Below, piece by piece: positions 1-8,692 of a stretch of DNA of 64,000 nucleotides (position 1 is the first letter of the stretch; the number at the start of each line of letters is the position of its first letter). The stretch lies in NCBI GenBank assembly GCA_028277405.1, contig JANQGH010000100.1:496001-560000 (forward strand), in the 5' to 3' direction. The DNA is from Alphaproteobacteria bacterium (GTDB taxonomy: Bacteria; Pseudomonadota; Alphaproteobacteria; DSM-16000; Inquilinaceae). A program made the position numbers and the translations under genes. Below the pieces are notes generated by a model. It did no database searches, was not told where the DNA came from, and saw only the letters and a list, made by a program, of their open reading frames with translations.

Positions 1-1
1 C

Positions 2-1207
2 GTGCAAATGCGGGTCCCTGACCCGAAGGGCGAGTGGAAGGCGGATCCCGACGAACCGCGCATTCTGGTGCTGCGCGAGCCCGGCGAGGAAGGCGGCGAG
101 TATTACCGCGTCTACCCCGAGGGCGTGATCGAGAATTATGACGGCGTCCACGTCCAGATCGACCCGCAGCAAGACGGCAACATGAACCGCAACTTCCCGA
201 TCAACTGGTCGCCGCGGGAGTATGGTGCCGGCGAATACCCGTTCTCCGAGCCTGAGGCGATGGGCATGGGGCGGTTCATCCTCGACCACCCCAACATCGC
301 TGGTATGTGCGCTTATCATACCCATGGCGGCATCATCCTGCGCCCTTCGATGATGAAGGTCGATGCGGAGATGAGCCCGCCCGATCTCGCGCTCTACAAG
401 GCGCTCGGCGCGGTTGGTGAGAAGCTGACCGGCTATCCCACGATCTCGACCTATGAGGACTTCACGCCCGACAAGTCCAAGGCCAGGCATGGCAGCCTGA
501 AGGACTGGGTCTATGAAGAGATGGGGATCATCTGCTTTTCGACCGAACTGTGGGATCTGGAACGCACTGCCGGTGTGAAGAAAGAGGGCTATTACAATCT
601 CGGGCCCAGAGATGCCGAGACCCAGCGCCTCGTCTTCGATTGGGTGGTCGAGAATGTCGGGGAGCATGGCTACCGCGATTGGGAACCGTTCGATCACCCC
701 CAGCTTGGCCCGGTCGAGATCGGCGGCATGGTCTATATCTGGAGCTATCGCAACCCGCCCGGCGCCTTGCTGAAGGACATCTGCCACAACAACGTGATGT
801 TCAACCTGGAACACGCCGCCGCCGCGCCGCGCGTGCTGGTCGACGAGGTGACGGCGGAACCGCTCGGTGCGGATCTCTGGAAAGTCACGGCAGTGGTGTC
901 GAACCACGGTTATCTGCCGACGAACCTGTCGGACGTGGCCGTTCAGAACGGAGTCGCCAAACCGGTCGGCGTTACCCTCGACTGTACGGCGTCAGCGCTG
1001 GTGATGAACCCGGGCAAGGTTGATCTCGGCAACCTGGCCGGCCGGAACGAGCGCCGATACACCTACTCCAACTGGGGCCAGCAATGGTCTCCGGTTTCGA
1101 AAAAGCTCGAATGGCTGGTGCGCGCCGAAGGGACCGACGCTTCGGTCACGGTCACGTCGCGATCTGAAAAGGGCGGCACGCACCGTCAGACCCTGCAGCT
1201 TGCCTGA
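2..1207 (+). CDS. M14 family zinc carboxypeptidase, 5'-truncated by window edge
   Basis: The reading frame is open from the window edge, so the true start lies upstream and only the C-terminal 400 or so residues are seen. M14 peptidases remove C-terminal residues from peptides with one zinc ion. The motif NMNRNFP (residues about 60-66) matches the Asn-Arg substrate-carboxylate pocket of the family, and AYHTHGG (about 104-110) carries the zinc-ligand histidine. The first zinc-binding HxxE would lie in the missing N-terminal part. The last 130 residues look like a beta-rich tail beyond the catalytic domain. It is followed by a LacI regulator on the same strand, but there is no sign of an operon. 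The family call is good; the substrate is unknown. Confidence 0.8.
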   Translation: MQMRVPDPKGEWKADPDEPRILVLREPGEEGGEYYRVYPEGVIENYDGVHVQIDPQQDGNMNRNFPINWSPREYGAGEYPFSEPEAMGMGRFILDHPNIAGMCAYHTHGGIILRPSMMKVDAEMSPPDLALYKALGAVGEKLTGYPTISTYEDFTPDKSKARHGSLKDWVYEEMGIICFSTELWDLERTAGVKKEGYYNLGPRDAETQRLVFDWVVENVGEHGYRDWEPFDHPQLGPVEIGGMVYIWSYRNPPGALLKDICHNNVMFNLEHAAAAPRVLVDEVTAEPLGADLWKVTAVVSNHGYLPTNLSDVAVQNGVAKPVGVTLDCTASALVMNPGKVDLGNLAGRNERRYTYSNWGQQWSPVSKKLEWLVRAEGTDASVTVTSRSEKGGTHRQTLQLA

Positions 1208-1383
1208 TGTACCGGCTGGAGGCGGCGCCGAAAGTGTAAGAGGGGACCAAGGCTCGCCGCTTGGCCGCCATGCTCTTCCGGCGCCATTGCCCGACCGGCT
1301 CTGCGCTAGGGATGGATTGCGATCCGTGGTAGCGTGACCACTTGTCTTCAGGCAACCAGTGTCGCGACCGCTACTTGGCCGGA

Positions 1384-2370
1384 ATGACCAAACGGATTAC
1401 GTCAAAACAACTTGCGGAGTTCGCCGGCGTTTCACCCGCCACGATCTCAAGGGCCTTTTCGGCTGGCTCCCGCATTAGCGAGTCGACCCGCGATCGCGTG
1501 CTGTCGATCGCGCGGGAGTACAATTATCACCCGAACGCCATTGCGCGGTCCCTGAACAACAGCCGGTCGGACCTGGTGGCGATCGTGGTGAACGCCGTTG
1601 CCAACCCGTGCGAAGCCGAACAGCTTCAGAAGCTGGTTCAGCACCTGCAGCGGCGTGGGCTGCTGCCGATCCTCTTGTCCTGCGCCGGACATGAAGACCG
1701 GTTGCAGCTCATGCGCAGCGCGTCCGCCTACCAGGTGGACCAGGTCGTGGTGTTTTCGGACATGGTCTCGCTCGACGACGCGGTGCAGATCTTTCGGTCC
1801 TCAAGGCCGATCATTGTGACCTTGGAGCCGGTGGACGACACACGCGTGTCCCAGCTGCGCGTCGACGGGTCGAGGGCGGTCCAAGAGGTGATCGACAAGG
1901 CGGTCGGCGATGGGCGTCGCCATTTCGCCTACATCACCGGGCGGGAGTCGAGCTGGATCGACAAGCAGCGCAAACAGTGGTTTACGACGGCGCTCGAAAA
2001 GCACGGGCTGGATTTCATCGCGGAGGGTCATGGCGACTATTCCTATGACGCCGGCTTCAAGGAGACCGTGTTGCTGCTGCGCCGGTCGAAGGTCGACGCC
2101 ATTGTCTGCGGCAACGATGTCATGGCCATTGGCGCCCGCGATGCGGCGGTGGGTGTGCTCGGCCGGCACGTGCCGGATGATCTGGCGATCATCGGCCAGG
2201 ACGGTATCGACATGGCGGCCTGGGAATGTCACGACCTGACGACCGTCGCGATCGATCAAGAGGCATTCATCGACACGATCGTCGACTTGATCGAGAGCGA
2301 TTTGGCGGACGAACGCAAGGGCGCGTCCGTGACGCTGGAGTACAACGTTCGCTGGGGGTCGACCTGCTAA
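1384..2370 (+). CDS. LacI family transcriptional regulator
   Basis: Sugar-responsive DNA-binding repressor or activator of the LacI/GalR family. Residues 1-55 form the classic helix-turn-helix and hinge (ITSKQLAEFAGVSPATISRAF, then NYHPNAIARSLN). The rest is a periplasmic-binding-like effector domain. Length 328 residues is normal. I chose the ATG at 1384 because the HTH starts five codons later; an upstream TTG at 1342 would add 14 unrelated residues. It converges on the ThuA-permease-binding protein operon and is the natural regulator of that sugar module. The 176 bases before it (1208-1383) show no gene or obvious site. Confidence 0.9.
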   Translation: MTKRITSKQLAEFAGVSPATISRAFSAGSRISESTRDRVLSIAREYNYHPNAIARSLNNSRSDLVAIVVNAVANPCEAEQLQKLVQHLQRRGLLPILLSCAGHEDRLQLMRSASAYQVDQVVVFSDMVSLDDAVQIFRSSRPIIVTLEPVDDTRVSQLRVDGSRAVQEVIDKAVGDGRRHFAYITGRESSWIDKQRKQWFTTALEKHGLDFIAEGHGDYSYDAGFKETVLLLRRSKVDAIVCGNDVMAIGARDAAVGVLGRHVPDDLAIIGQDGIDMAAWECHDLTTVAIDQEAFIDTIVDLIESDLADERKGASVTLEYNVRWGSTC

Positions 2371-2389
2371 GAGGCCGCCGGACGGCTCG

Positions 2390-3121
2390 CTAACGGGCGG
2401 GCAAAGGGTCCGGGCGGTGCCAATTGTCCAGGCGCCGTCCGTCGGTATGCTTCTGCCGCACCCATCGGATGCCGTTGGCAATCACGCGATGCACATGCGG
2501 GTCGTGATAGATCGGAAAGGTCTCGTGGCCCGGGCCGAAAAAGAAGATGCGCCCGCGTCCGCGCTGAAACGTGCAGCCGCTGCGAAACACCTCGCCGCCG
2601 GAAAACCATGAAATGAAGATCAAATCGTCCGGCTGCGGGATGTCGAAGGGCTCGCCATACATCTCCGAGCCTTCGATCTCGAAGTAGGGCGGCAGCCCCT
2701 CGGCAATCGGGTGGGCGGGATTGACCACCCAGACCCGTTCCAGGTCGCCCTCGGGCAGCTCGCGCCAGGCCAGATTGGCGTTGGTTCCAACCAGACGCCG
2801 AAACAGCTTCGAATGGTGGCCGGAATGCAGAATCACCAGTCCCATGCCCTGGAGAACCCGTTGCTGAATGCGGTCGATCAGGCCGTCGCTGACCTCGTCA
2901 TGGGCCACGTGCCCCCACCACAACAGCACGTCGGTGTCGTTCAACAGCGCGTCGGGCAGGCCCTGTTCCGGGTCATCCAAGGTGGCGCGACGGATCTCGA
3001 AGTCGACGTGGCGGATGCCGGTCGCGATGGCGCCGTCGATCCGGTCTGGATAGTGGTGCCGCACGTCCGCGTCGGTCTGCTCGTGCCGGCCTTCGTTCCA
3101 GATGGTGACTTTGATGGGCAT
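2390..3121 (-). CDS. ThuA domain protein
   Basis: ThuA-like protein (class I glutamine-amidotransferase-like fold), a family linked to disaccharide use through 3-keto sugars in rhizobia and relatives. Visible marks are the start IKVTIWNEGRHE, the central LLWWGHVAHDEV and LVILHSGHHSKLF (about residues 95-107), and IFFFGPGHETFP near the C-terminus. All 243 residues fit the family length. It is the last gene of a leftward operon after two sugar permeases and a binding protein, and the Gfo/Idh/MocA dehydrogenase at 6579 is the usual partner of ThuA. No signal peptide is seen, so it should be cytoplasmic. Confidence 0.85.
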   Translation of the reverse strand: MPIKVTIWNEGRHEQTDADVRHHYPDRIDGAIATGIRHVDFEIRRATLDDPEQGLPDALLNDTDVLLWWGHVAHDEVSDGLIDRIQQRVLQGMGLVILHSGHHSKLFRRLVGTNANLAWRELPEGDLERVWVVNPAHPIAEGLPPYFEIEGSEMYGEPFDIPQPDDLIFISWFSGGEVFRSGCTFQRGRGRIFFFGPGHETFPIYHDPHVHRVIANGIRWVRQKHTDGRRLDNWHRPDPLPAR

Positions 3122-3170
3122 GCTTCTTTGACGTCTCTTGGGAATTAAGATTGCGGTGGGATCGGCGCTA

Positions 3171-4085
3171 CTAACCCTTCACGCCGCCGGTGAAGGTCGC
3201 GACCAGGAATCGTCGGGCGAACACGAAGGCGGCCGCCGGCGGCAGCAGGTAGATGATGGAAATGGCGGCCAGCAGGCCGTAATCGATCTCGTTGACGCGC
3301 AGGAACGCCCGGAACAGGCCAAGCGGCAGTGTCTGCAACTCCGGCGACGACAGAAAGATCAAGGGCATCAGGAAGTCGCCCCAGGCGAAGATGAACGAAA
3401 ACAGACCGGCGGCGGCCAGTCCGGGCAAGGCCAAGGGGATCAGCACATATCGGATGCGCTGCACCAGGCTGGCGCCGTCGATGATCGCCGCCTCTTCATA
3501 TTCGGGCGACACGCTGTCGAAGAAGGTCTTCATGATCCACAGGGCCAGCGGCAGCTGCATGGCCGCCAGAACCAGAATGATGCCCAGATAGCCGTCGATG
3601 AAGCCGGTCCAGCGCATGATGTCGCGGGTCAGGCCGCCGAAAATCGGCCGCAAGATCGCCGATTCCCAGTTGTTCAACGTCAGCAGGATCGTATAGAGCG
3701 GGACCACCAAGGCGGTCGGCGGCAGAACGCGGATCAACAGGATCCCGTAAAGGAACGGCAGCTTCCACCAGGCGCGGCTTCGCGACAGCGCATAGCCGCC
3801 AAAGCCGGCGAGCACCACGACCAGTATGGTCGCGCAGCCGACGATGAACAGCGAATTGAACAGCCACAGCCCGCCATCCTCGACCGTGAAGACGCGGGTG
3901 TAGTTGTCGAACGTCCATTGCTGCGGCCAATGAAGAAAGAGCTGCGCATCGCCGTCGAACGAGGACAGGAAGATCCAGAAGAACGGCACGATGCAGAAGA
4001 CCGAGATCAACAGCAGCGTCGAATAGGACAGAAAGCTGTGGCCGTGCCGCTGCCGGCGCCGGGCGGAAGAGAGGGCGGTCGGCAT
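3171..4085 (-). CDS. Carbohydrate ABC transporter permease (MalG/CUT1 type)
   Basis: Inner-membrane subunit of a CUT1 sugar ABC importer. The 304-residue protein has a first membrane segment at about residues 18-40 and five more. The cytoplasmic EAA loop (EEAAIIDGASLVQRIRYVLIPLALPGL) docks the ATPase. The C-terminus FVFARRFLVATFTGGVKG is a standard MalG-type ending. Its start lies four bases after the stop of the partner permease, so the two are translated together. No ATPase gene is nearby. Confidence 0.93.
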   Translation of the reverse strand: MPTALSSARRRQRHGHSFLSYSTLLLISVFCIVPFFWIFLSSFDGDAQLFLHWPQQWTFDNYTRVFTVEDGGLWLFNSLFIVGCATILVVVLAGFGGYALSRSRAWWKLPFLYGILLIRVLPPTALVVPLYTILLTLNNWESAILRPIFGGLTRDIMRWTGFIDGYLGIILVLAAMQLPLALWIMKTFFDSVSPEYEEAAIIDGASLVQRIRYVLIPLALPGLAAAGLFSFIFAWGDFLMPLIFLSSPELQTLPLGLFRAFLRVNEIDYGLLAAISIIYLLPPAAAFVFARRFLVATFTGGVKG

Positions 4086-4089
4086 ACCG

Positions 4090-4989
4090 CTAGACCTTCA
4101 CCGCCATCATGCGGACATAGGCGATGCCGATCGCCATCGAGATCAGCAGGACGATCACCGACACGGCCGCGCCATAGCCGAGCTGGAAGGCCGTGAACGA
4201 CTGGTTGTAGATATAGATGCTGACGAGTTCCGTGGCCCCGCCGGGCCCGCCCCGCGTCAGGGTGTAGATCAGTCCGAACACGGCGATGGTCGAAACGGCG
4301 GAGATCAACATATAGAGCACGATGGTGGGCAGCATCAGCGGCAGCGTGATGCGCCGGAAAATCTGAAACGGCCGCGCGCCGTCGATGCGCGCCGCCTCCA
4401 GCACGTCTTGCGGAATGGTGCTGAGGCCGGCGCTGAGCAGGATCATCGCCGTGGCGATGCCGCGCCATGTGTTGACGATGATGATCATCCACAGGGGAAA
4501 CACCTGCAGCCAGTCCGGCGGCGTGATGCCGAAGAACATCACGATCCGGCTCAAGGTGGCGTTGTCGCCGCCGGCCAGCATGGAAATCCACATGAAGCCC
4601 GCAACCACCTCCGGCGCGGCGTTGGGCAGCAGGATGAAGACCGAGAACAGGGACCGGAAGCGGATGCGTCTTGTCAGCGCCAATGCCGACGCGAGGCCCA
4701 GTACGAATTGCCCGATGATCGCCGAGCCGACGACGAACACGAGGGTGACGTACAGCGCGTTCCAAAACTCCGCATCGCCGAACAGGCGCAGATAGTTGCG
4801 GAAACCGACCAGGCTGGGGTTGCGTGCCGACGGCCCCACCAACGCCTCGTTGGTGAAGCTCATATAGACCGAGTAAAGCGCCGGATAGATGATGAACAGC
4901 GCCAGGATCAGCGCCGAGGGGAACAGCAGAAGGTTCAGTTGCCAGGCGGCGGTTCGTCGTCGGTGTTTCATGATGTCACGCCGGGGCAA
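4090..4989 (-). CDS. Sugar ABC transporter permease (MalF/UgpA type)
   Basis: Second membrane subunit of the CUT1 importer. Six predicted membrane segments start with LLLFPSALILALFIIYPALYS (about residues 20-40), followed by the periplasmic stretch typical of UgpA-like permeases. The EAA loop is present (LEAARIDGARPFQIFRRITLPLMLP). The start is either 4989 or the ATG at 4971 (MKHRRRTAAWQ), which is closer to the usual N-terminus. It lies between the solute-binding protein gene and its partner permease in a leftward operon. Confidence 0.92.
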   Translation of the reverse strand: MPRRDIMKHRRRTAAWQLNLLLFPSALILALFIIYPALYSVYMSFTNEALVGPSARNPSLVGFRNYLRLFGDAEFWNALYVTLVFVVGSAIIGQFVLGLASALALTRRIRFRSLFSVFILLPNAAPEVVAGFMWISMLAGGDNATLSRIVMFFGITPPDWLQVFPLWMIIIVNTWRGIATAMILLSAGLSTIPQDVLEAARIDGARPFQIFRRITLPLMLPTIVLYMLISAVSTIAVFGLIYTLTRGGPGGATELVSIYIYNQSFTAFQLGYGAAVSVIVLLISMAIGIAYVRMMAVKV

Positions 4990-5042
4990 CCCTGCAGCTC
5001 ACGCAAACCGTCTTAAGCCAAGAAAGGCGGCCCAAGAAAGGT

Positions 5043-5072
5043 GGCAGGGACCAAGCTGGCTTGGACCCTGCC
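5043..5072 (-). terminator. Intercistronic hairpin after the sugar-binding protein gene
   Basis: Inverted repeat with 13-bp arms (GGCAGGGACCAAG / CTTGGACCCTGCC), one mismatch and a CTGG loop, between the stop of the binding-protein gene (5095) and the permease start (4989). There is no T-run on the transcribed strand, so it is more likely an mRNA-stabilising or attenuating stem than a full terminator. Confidence 0.65.
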
Positions 5073-5094
5073 GTGAGTTTACCCACAGGGGAGG

Positions 5095-6390
5095 TCAGTT
5101 GACCGCGTCGTCGCCCAGGAAGTTGACGACATACTCAACCAGGATCTCGTGGGCGCCGTCGGCGTCCGTCTCCTGGCGCAGAAGCGCGTCAGTCGCCCGC
5201 GCCACACCCTCCGCCAGCACCGAAAAGCCCGGCGCTGTCCGCAGGAAGGTACCGTTCTCGACATTGGCATGGACCGGGACGAGCGCCGTTAATGCCTGGA
5301 AGTCGGGATTGTCCGCGGCGTCCCGGCGGGCCGGGATGTTGCCCAGTCTCTCGGCGTAGGCGACAGCGGCCTCGACAGAGCCGATTTCGAAGAGGACCTG
5401 GGTGGCGAGCTCAAGTTCGGCGGAATCCGCGTTGACCGCCCACGGGCTGTCGATGTCCACCATGACATGCACGCCGCCATCCTGCCCGGGCATGGCCCAG
5501 GTACCGACAGCCTGCGTGACATCCGGAATCGGATTGCGGCTTTCCGGCCCCCAATCGTAGATGTAGCACCATGAGCCGCAGGTGGTCGCCACCAGCTCGC
5601 CCGCTGGGAACATCTCGTATTTCGGGATCACCCACGGCTCCGGCCCAAGCAGCGGCTGGACCGGCATCAGGTCGTCGTTGATCAGGTCGGCATAGAAGTT
5701 CAGGGCATCGCGCACGCCGTCCGTCCGGAGGTTCAGCGTGCCGTCCTCACCGGCAAGCTCCGGCGTGGGCGTGCCGGCCATCAGATATTGAAAGCCTTCG
5801 CCGAAGGCGCCGCCGCCCCAGGTGACGCCAGACGGAAACAGCAGGGCGTAGGCGCCCGTTACTTCCCGGATCTCCCGTGCACGGTCCAGCAGGTCCGCCC
5901 AGGTTGCCGGCTGTTCCGTCGAGATGCCGTGTTCCTCGAGAATGTCGCGGCGGAAATAGATCTGCTGCACGTTGAGCATCTGCGGCAGCACGTAGATCTC
6001 GCCGTCATAGCTGGTGACGAGTTCGACCGCGACGTCGAACAGCTGATCATAGTCCGTCCAGGCCTGGATGTCGGGTGTGATCGGCGCGAGGTAGCCGGAG
6101 GCTACCATGTCGGCCACGTCCTGCCCGCGTGGCGCGGTGAACAGATCAGGCGCGTTGCCCGCCCGCAGCTCGGTCAGAAGCCTGGTGAGATAGTCGCGTT
6201 CCGGCGCCGGATACTCGATCACCTCGATTTCGATGCCGAGGCTTTCCTCGATCGCAGGGACAACCGTGTTGAGGGCGTCGATGCGCGCCTGCCGGTGTTC
6301 CGCTATGCGAATGGTCTGTGCGCCGGCGATGCTCGTCGTTGCCAGCAAGGTCAGGGCGCAGGCGCCCAGGGCCAAAATCCTTGATTGCAT
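5095..6390 (-). CDS. ABC transporter sugar-binding protein (extracellular solute-binding family 1)
   Basis: Periplasmic binding protein that delivers a carbohydrate to the permeases encoded downstream. An N-terminal Sec signal peptide (ILALGACALTLLATTSIAGAQT) is followed by a family 1 binding fold, with motifs such as DLFTAPRGQDVADMVASGYLAP and YLMAGTPTP. The start at 6390 was chosen because it begins the signal peptide and is preceded by GGGGAGGACC; a longer frame to 6441 would spoil the leader. The mature length of about 410 residues is typical. It is the first gene of the leftward operon. The ligand cannot be read from the sequence. Confidence 0.9.
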   Translation of the reverse strand: MQSRILALGACALTLLATTSIAGAQTIRIAEHRQARIDALNTVVPAIEESLGIEIEVIEYPAPERDYLTRLLTELRAGNAPDLFTAPRGQDVADMVASGYLAPITPDIQAWTDYDQLFDVAVELVTSYDGEIYVLPQMLNVQQIYFRRDILEEHGISTEQPATWADLLDRAREIREVTGAYALLFPSGVTWGGGAFGEGFQYLMAGTPTPELAGEDGTLNLRTDGVRDALNFYADLINDDLMPVQPLLGPEPWVIPKYEMFPAGELVATTCGSWCYIYDWGPESRNPIPDVTQAVGTWAMPGQDGGVHVMVDIDSPWAVNADSAELELATQVLFEIGSVEAAVAYAERLGNIPARRDAADNPDFQALTALVPVHANVENGTFLRTAPGFSVLAEGVARATDALLRQETDADGAHEILVEYVVNFLGDDAVN

Positions 6391-6440
6391 TGGTCCTCCC
6401 CCGTTTCTTGTGTGGCGACATTGATTAGTCTGCCCGCGCA

Positions 6441-6567
6441 TTGTACACGTTTTCCTTAGCGGTTCAATAATGCTGGCGAGTCAGTCTCAAGAGAGTTTCA
6501 ATATGCTGTTTTATCGAAATAAAGTACATATGGGCGAGAGTTCTCAGATGTGGAAACGTGTGCACAA
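6441..6567. promoter_or_regulatory. Divergent control region with inverted operator-like pair
   Basis: The 188 bases between the divergent binding-protein and oxidoreductase genes contain TTGTACACGTTTTCC (6441-6455) and, in the opposite orientation, GGAAACGTGTGCACAA (6552-6567). Allowing one inserted base the two are near-identical inverted copies with a central ACGTGT or ACACGT core, as in many LacI-family operators. They lie near the two start codons, so they could control both operons. The cognate factor is inferred to be the LacI protein at 1384. Confidence 0.45.
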
Positions 6568-6578
6568 AGAGGTGCTGG

Positions 6579-7598
6579 ATGACTGAAGTGCTTCGTCTTG
6601 CCGTCGTGGGGGCCGGGTCGAAAACGATCGAATACGCGGGCGGATGGAGCCGCATGCCGGACGTGGAATTCGTGGCCTGCGCCGACGTCGATGCCCGGGC
6701 CCGGGCCCGGCTTGCCGAGATCTGTCTGGCGGCGGGCGGCAATGCGCCAGCATCGTTCGATGACTATCGAACGATGCTGGCGCAGTGTCGGGACGGCATC
6801 GACGCCGTCTATGTGTCGACACCGCATGTACTGCACGCCGAACAGGCGCTCGCCACCACCGAACACGGCCTCGATCTTCTGCTCGAAAAGCCCATGGTGA
6901 CGACGACGGCGGAGGCCGAAGCGTTGATCGAAGCGCGGAACCGCAGGGGCAACCAGATCGTGATCGCGTATCAGGGCGCGCTGTCGCCCTTGATCCTCGA
7001 TACAAAAAGGCGCGCCACGGCTGGAGAGTTCGGCCGACTGCTGAGCGCGTCGGCGACCATCTGGGAGAATTGGGCCGGCCGTTACGACGGCCATTGGAAG
7101 CAGAACCCGGCCCTATCCGGCGGCGGCTTCATGTTCGACACCGGCGCGCACATGATGAACACGGTGTGCCTGCTGGTCGATGCCGATTTCGAGAGCGTCT
7201 CGGCCTATGTGAACACTCACGGCAAGACGGTCGACATCGTCACGGCCGTCTCCGGCCGCTTGGAAAACGGCGTCTTGGTCACCTTTCACGCCGTGGGCGA
7301 CGGCCCCGTCGGTTGCGCGTCCCACATCACGCTGTTCTACACAGAGGCGATCGTGCGGATCGACGCCTGGGGGGCGTGGCGCGAAATCACCATGGGCGAA
7401 CGCCCGCTCGCCCGCGAAGAAGCCGAAATCATCGACAATCCACTGATGGCCTTTCGCAGAATACGGACCGGCGAGCAGGAAAACCCATCAACGGTCGAAA
7501 ACGGCCTTCGTGTGGCGCAGCTTTGGGACGCGATCAAGGCGTCGGCGGCGCGGGATGGCGCACCACTCAAGATCTCGGATCTACGGCGCGCGGCCTAG
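6579..7598 (+). CDS. Gfo/Idh/MocA family NAD(P)-dependent oxidoreductase
   Basis: Sugar or cyclitol dehydrogenase family enzyme using NAD(P). The N-terminal Rossmann motif is RLAVVGAGSKTIEYAGG, and LLLEKPMVTT (about residues 104-113) has the conserved EKP lysine of the active site. The second half is the alpha/beta domain with FMFDTGAHMMNTV (DxGxH motif). The start at 6579 follows AAAGAGGTG; upstream in-frame codons lack a ribosome-binding site. The gene is divergent from the sugar importer and likely acts on the imported substrate or its 3-keto form with the ThuA protein. It contains a perfect 19-bp inverted repeat (6743-6784). Confidence 0.9.
   Translation: MTEVLRLAVVGAGSKTIEYAGGWSRMPDVEFVACADVDARARARLAEICLAAGGNAPASFDDYRTMLAQCRDGIDAVYVSTPHVLHAEQALATTEHGLDLLLEKPMVTTTAEAEALIEARNRRGNQIVIAYQGALSPLILDTKRRATAGEFGRLLSASATIWENWAGRYDGHWKQNPALSGGGFMFDTGAHMMNTVCLLVDADFESVSAYVNTHGKTVDIVTAVSGRLENGVLVTFHAVGDGPVGCASHITLFYTEAIVRIDAWGAWREITMGERPLAREEAEIIDNPLMAFRRIRTGEQENPSTVENGLRVAQLWDAIKASAARDGAPLKISDLRRAA
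6743..6784. repeat. Perfect 19-bp inverted repeat, 4-base loop, inside a gene
   Basis: Left arm TGCGCCAGCATCGTTCGAT (6743-6761), loop GACT, right arm the exact reverse complement (6766-6784). It lies in frame in the Gfo/Idh/MocA gene and encodes residues 55-69 (APASFDDYRTMLAQ). The right arm codes the DYRTML segment expected in this family; the left arm falls in a variable stretch. Confidence 0.95.
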
Positions 7599-7655
7599 GC
7601 GCTGAACGCCGGTGTGCGGCGCCAGTCCAACCGCGTCTGCCGTCATTGCCTGACT

Positions 7656-8405
7656 CTACGGCCGCATCTCGCGCTGCGCCAACTGCGCCAGCGCAAAGAC
7701 GTTGAGATCGCTGAGGCTGTCCAAAGCCGACCAGCCGATGATGCCTTCCCAGTTGATCCGGATCATCACGCCCACCGCGCCGGCGTCCTGGACATGGTGC
7801 ATGCGGTCCACGAACTCCGCGGCGCGGGAGTTGGGCGCCAGGCCCCAGCCCGTGTCCTCGCCCACCGCTTCGAACTCGACGATCACCGGCACGTCGCCTA
7901 TCGCCGCGACCGCCGGGTTGTTTGGAAAGCCGGGAAAATAGTCCAGCGGCGTGATCTTGAGGGCGGCGGCCAGGCGCCTTCTGCTGGATCTGAGCACGGA
8001 CAGCGTGTCGGTCTGCGCACGGTGTCCGTAGGCGAAGTCTCGCACGATCAGTCGTTTGCCGGCCGCCGCCAGCGGCACCGCGATTGCATCGATCATGGCC
8101 TCCAGCCACGACGCGAAGTCGTAGGCCTGCCCCTTGTCGAGATAGTCATGCGGCGAGACGCGGGATTCCGGCGACGAGAATGAGACAATGATGCCCGCCA
8201 GGTCGGGGATCGCCTCAAGGACGGCGCGCGCCTTTCGGCTCAGGATATCGGTCCACAGCGGATGCAGCGGGTTGACCCCGCCATCCCCGTCGATCAGGTC
8301 CGGATAGAGGGCGAGCATATAGTCGGCGCAGGGCGGTTCCTTGACTTCGAGATAGAGGCCGGCGTCAGATATTGCGAGGTCTGCAGCAGTTTGTGCGAGA
8401 CGTCG
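7656..8405 (-). pseudogene. C-terminal fragment of a glycosidase-like (possible TIM-barrel) protein
   Basis: The frame is open from a stop codon at 8406-8408 to 7656 and lacks a proper start; an internal ATG at 8318 falls in the middle of homologous-looking sequence (AGLYLEVKEPPCADYMLALYPDLIDGDGG). The content (HPLWTDILSRKARAVLEAIPDLAGIIVSFSS, GAVGVMIRINWEGIIGWSALDSL) resembles the barrel of alpha-glucuronidase-like glycoside hydrolases, but I cannot place it in a numbered family. The N-terminal half is missing and a truncated AraC gene abuts it head to head, so I treat it as a remnant. Function is unlikely. Confidence 0.5.
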
Positions 8406-8423
8406 TCACCTCGGTGCAGGTCC

Positions 8424-8669
8424 GCCGCCTTCTTGCCGAGGGCCGCGAGCACGTTGAGACGCCGATTCAGGCAGGCGACCGGCGTTCCTCTGCACGCCAA
8501 GTACCTGGAACTGAAACTGGATGCGGCGCGCGAACTGCTATCGGGGTCGACGCTGTTGATCGAGCAGGCGGCGTATCGGCTTGGCTATTCGGATGTCTAC
8601 TATTTCTCCCGGCAGTTCGCCCAGCATTTCGGCGTCCCGCCGGCCGCTTTTCGCAGAAGCGTTCAGTAG
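8424..8669 (+). pseudogene. AraC family regulator, C-terminal HTH remnant
   Basis: The last 80 or so codons encode a clear AraC C-terminal domain: STLRRRFRQATGVPLHAKYLELKLDAARELL, then the second helix-turn-helix IEQAAYRLGYSDVYYFSRQFAQHFGVPPAAFRRS. The same frame continues upstream to 8262, but that part is antisense to the glycosidase-like fragment and has no AraC features. The sensor domain and first HTH helix are lost. It is probably the broken former regulator of the neighbouring sugar genes. Confidence 0.7.
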
Positions 8670-8692
8670 GTCTCCGCGCTTGAACGCGGTCG

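Noticed and set aside
3138-4196. Plus-strand frame of 352 codons
   Set aside because: Gln/Arg/Asp-rich mirror of two permease genes with clear membrane segments on the other strand.
6694-6710. CCCGGG repeat as a mobile-element end or recombination site
   Set aside because: It simply encodes alternating Ala-Arg in a helix of the oxidoreductase.
8262-8423. N-terminal extension of the AraC fragment
   Set aside because: The frame is open but antisense to the glycosidase-like fragment and lacks any AraC feature.
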